From contig JAAYVD010000079.1 of NCBI GenBank assembly GCA_012517355.1, positions 1 to 35,020 on the forward strand: a DNA stretch of 35,020 nucleotides, written 5' to 3'. Made by a program: the position numbers and the translations under genes. Positions 34,271 through 35,020 of the stretch are shown here, one piece after another (position 1 is the first letter of the stretch; each line of letters opens with the position of its first letter). A model generated the notes under the pieces. That model was given only the letters and a program-made list of their open reading frames with translations. It searched no databases and was not told where the DNA came from. The DNA comes from Candidatus Rifleibacteriota bacterium (lineage in GTDB: Bacteria > Muiribacteriota > Ozemobacteria > Ozemobacterales > Ozemobacteraceae).

Positions 34271-35020
34271 TCATGGGGCCCCCCGTTTCCCGGTCAGGCC
34301 GGGCAGCCAGAATTCGAGTTCGGCGAAGAGTTGGTAGGCTTCGGCCTGCATGTCGAGCGTGGCGCGGCGGGCGGCGAGAAGGGTCCGCTGGGCGTCGAGA
34401 AGATCGAGGAGGGTCAGTTCGCCGAGGCGGTAGCCGCGTTCGGTGGCGGTGAAGTTCTCTTCCGCCCCGGGAAGGATGGTCTCCCGGTGGAGCTCGATCC
34501 CCCGGCGGAGCCCCTGGAGGCGCTCGAGAGCGTCCAGGATCCGTTCCCCGACCTCGAGCCGGGCATCTTGGGCCCGCAGCACGGCGGCGGCGAGGTGTTC
34601 CTGCTTCCCCCGGATCTCGCCCCGCTTGCGGTCGAACAGGGGCAGGGTGATGGCGAACCCGGCCATGGCGGCCCGATCGCCCGTCTCCCGGAACCGGCGA
34701 TAGCCGGCGGTGATCTCGAGATCCGGCGCGGCCTCGGCCCGGGCGGAGCGCAGGCCGATCCGGGCACCATCCACGCCGTTGTCGGCGAGGGCGAGGGCCG
34801 GGTGGCTGGCCACGCGCCGCAAGGCCTCTTCCGCCGTGGGAATCGGGGGAAGGGTCCCGGCATCGGGCATGACGAGAGGGCCCAGGTCGGCGGTCGTTCC
34901 ACCCCACATCGAGACCAGCTGGACGCGCGCCCCCCCGAGTTCGCGGCGGAGGCGTTCGAGCGCCGCGCGGGAGGCCGCAAGTTCGACCTCCGCCTTCGTC
35001 TTCTGGAGCGGCAGGACCTC
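34271..35020 (-). CDS. TolC-like outer-membrane channel (CusC/CzcC type), cut by window end
   Basis: The last 249 residues of an outer-membrane efflux protein. Reading continues in frame to the window edge (EVLPLQKTKAEVELAASRAALERL), so the start lies outside. Typical OEP features: helical ALERLRREL and PTAEEALRRVASHPALALA stretches, the PDLEITAGYRRF strand, a FAITLPLFDRKRGEI repeat ('P.fd...r'), and YRLGELTLLDLLDAQRTLL, the second-repeat signature 'y..G..s..dlLda...l'. It is the first gene of the efflux operon on this strand; its stop overlaps an optional upstream start of the adaptor gene. Confidence 0.9.
   Translation of the reverse strand, partial: EVLPLQKTKAEVELAASRAALERLRRELGGARVQLVSMWGGTTADLGPLVMPDAGTLPPIPTAEEALRRVASHPALALADNGVDGARIGLRSARAEAAPDLEITAGYRRFRETGDRAAMAGFAITLPLFDRKRGEIRGKQEHLAAAVLRAQDARLEVGERILDALERLQGLRRGIELHRETILPGAEENFTATERGYRLGELTLLDLLDAQRTLLAARRATLDMQAEAYQLFAELEFWLPGLTGKRGAP

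Overview
The window is about 35 kb of very GC-rich DNA (roughly two thirds G+C by eye) with short intergenic gaps, strong GC3 bias and clear Shine-Dalgarno sites. The genes point to a diderm (Gram-negative-type) bacterium: a tripartite RND exporter with periplasmic adaptor and TolC-like channel, a BamE-like membrane protein, many exported proteins and a SpoIID-like protein. No rRNA, tRNA, CRISPR array or transposase was seen. The style recalls deep-branching lineages such as Riflebacteria/Ozemobacteria, but that is a guess; one window cannot fix the taxonomy.

Layout. 1-2.3 kb: a MobA-like nucleotidyltransferase (minus) and a winged-helix AAA+ ATPase (plus) closed by a strong terminator. 2.35-10 kb: a tight plus-strand operon of a multi-spanning membrane protein with a C-terminal FHA-like domain, a small STAS protein (apparently CTG-initiated) and a 2118-residue exported alpha-2-macroglobulin-like protein, closed by a 12-bp terminator hairpin. 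10.1-11.5 kb: a pseudopilin-like protein and a HAD-IB phosphatase (minus). 11.7-12.4 kb: two tandem 81-bp palindromic repeats in front of a bacterial SUI1 gene that carries a diverged copy of the same repeat in its own coding sequence. 12.7-16 kb: an exported beta-propeller protein and a metallo-beta-lactamase-fold hydrolase. 16-17.9 kb: an eroded zone with an N-terminally damaged PDZ-S41 protease, a possible gene tail on the other strand, a micro-ORF ending inside a REP-like palindrome, and further repeat copies. 17.9-22 kb: exported GH13 amylase, a flotillin-head protein and an amidohydrolase (plus). 22.1-24.3 kb: a BamE-like membrane protein (minus) and an RlmN-like radical SAM methyltransferase (plus) diverge from a gap holding six 17-bp tandem repeats. 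24.5-27 kb: a Gly/Pro/Asn-repeat exported protein, a small exported protein, an Hsp20 and a DsrE-like protein. 27-35 kb: a minus-strand run with a SpoIID-like protein, a large nested palindrome and a heavy-metal efflux operon in transcription order TolC-like channel (cut by the window end), His-rich adaptor, HME-RND pump, PII-like protein.

How the parts fit. The metal-efflux operon is the clearest functional unit: channel, adaptor and pump form the export machine, and the translationally coupled PII-like protein is its probable cytosolic regulator. The FHA-STAS-macroglobulin operon couples two signalling-type domains to a giant cell-envelope protein, with the AAA+ ATPase just upstream. The rest are mostly single-gene functions.

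The most unusual signal is the variety of non-coding repeats: at least four unrelated families (81-bp palindromic units, a REP-like 22-bp inverted repeat, a 61-63-bp dispersed repeat, 17-bp tandem repeats) plus a roughly 150-bp nested palindrome. One of them appears to have entered a reading frame (SUI1) and another to have ended one (micro-ORF).
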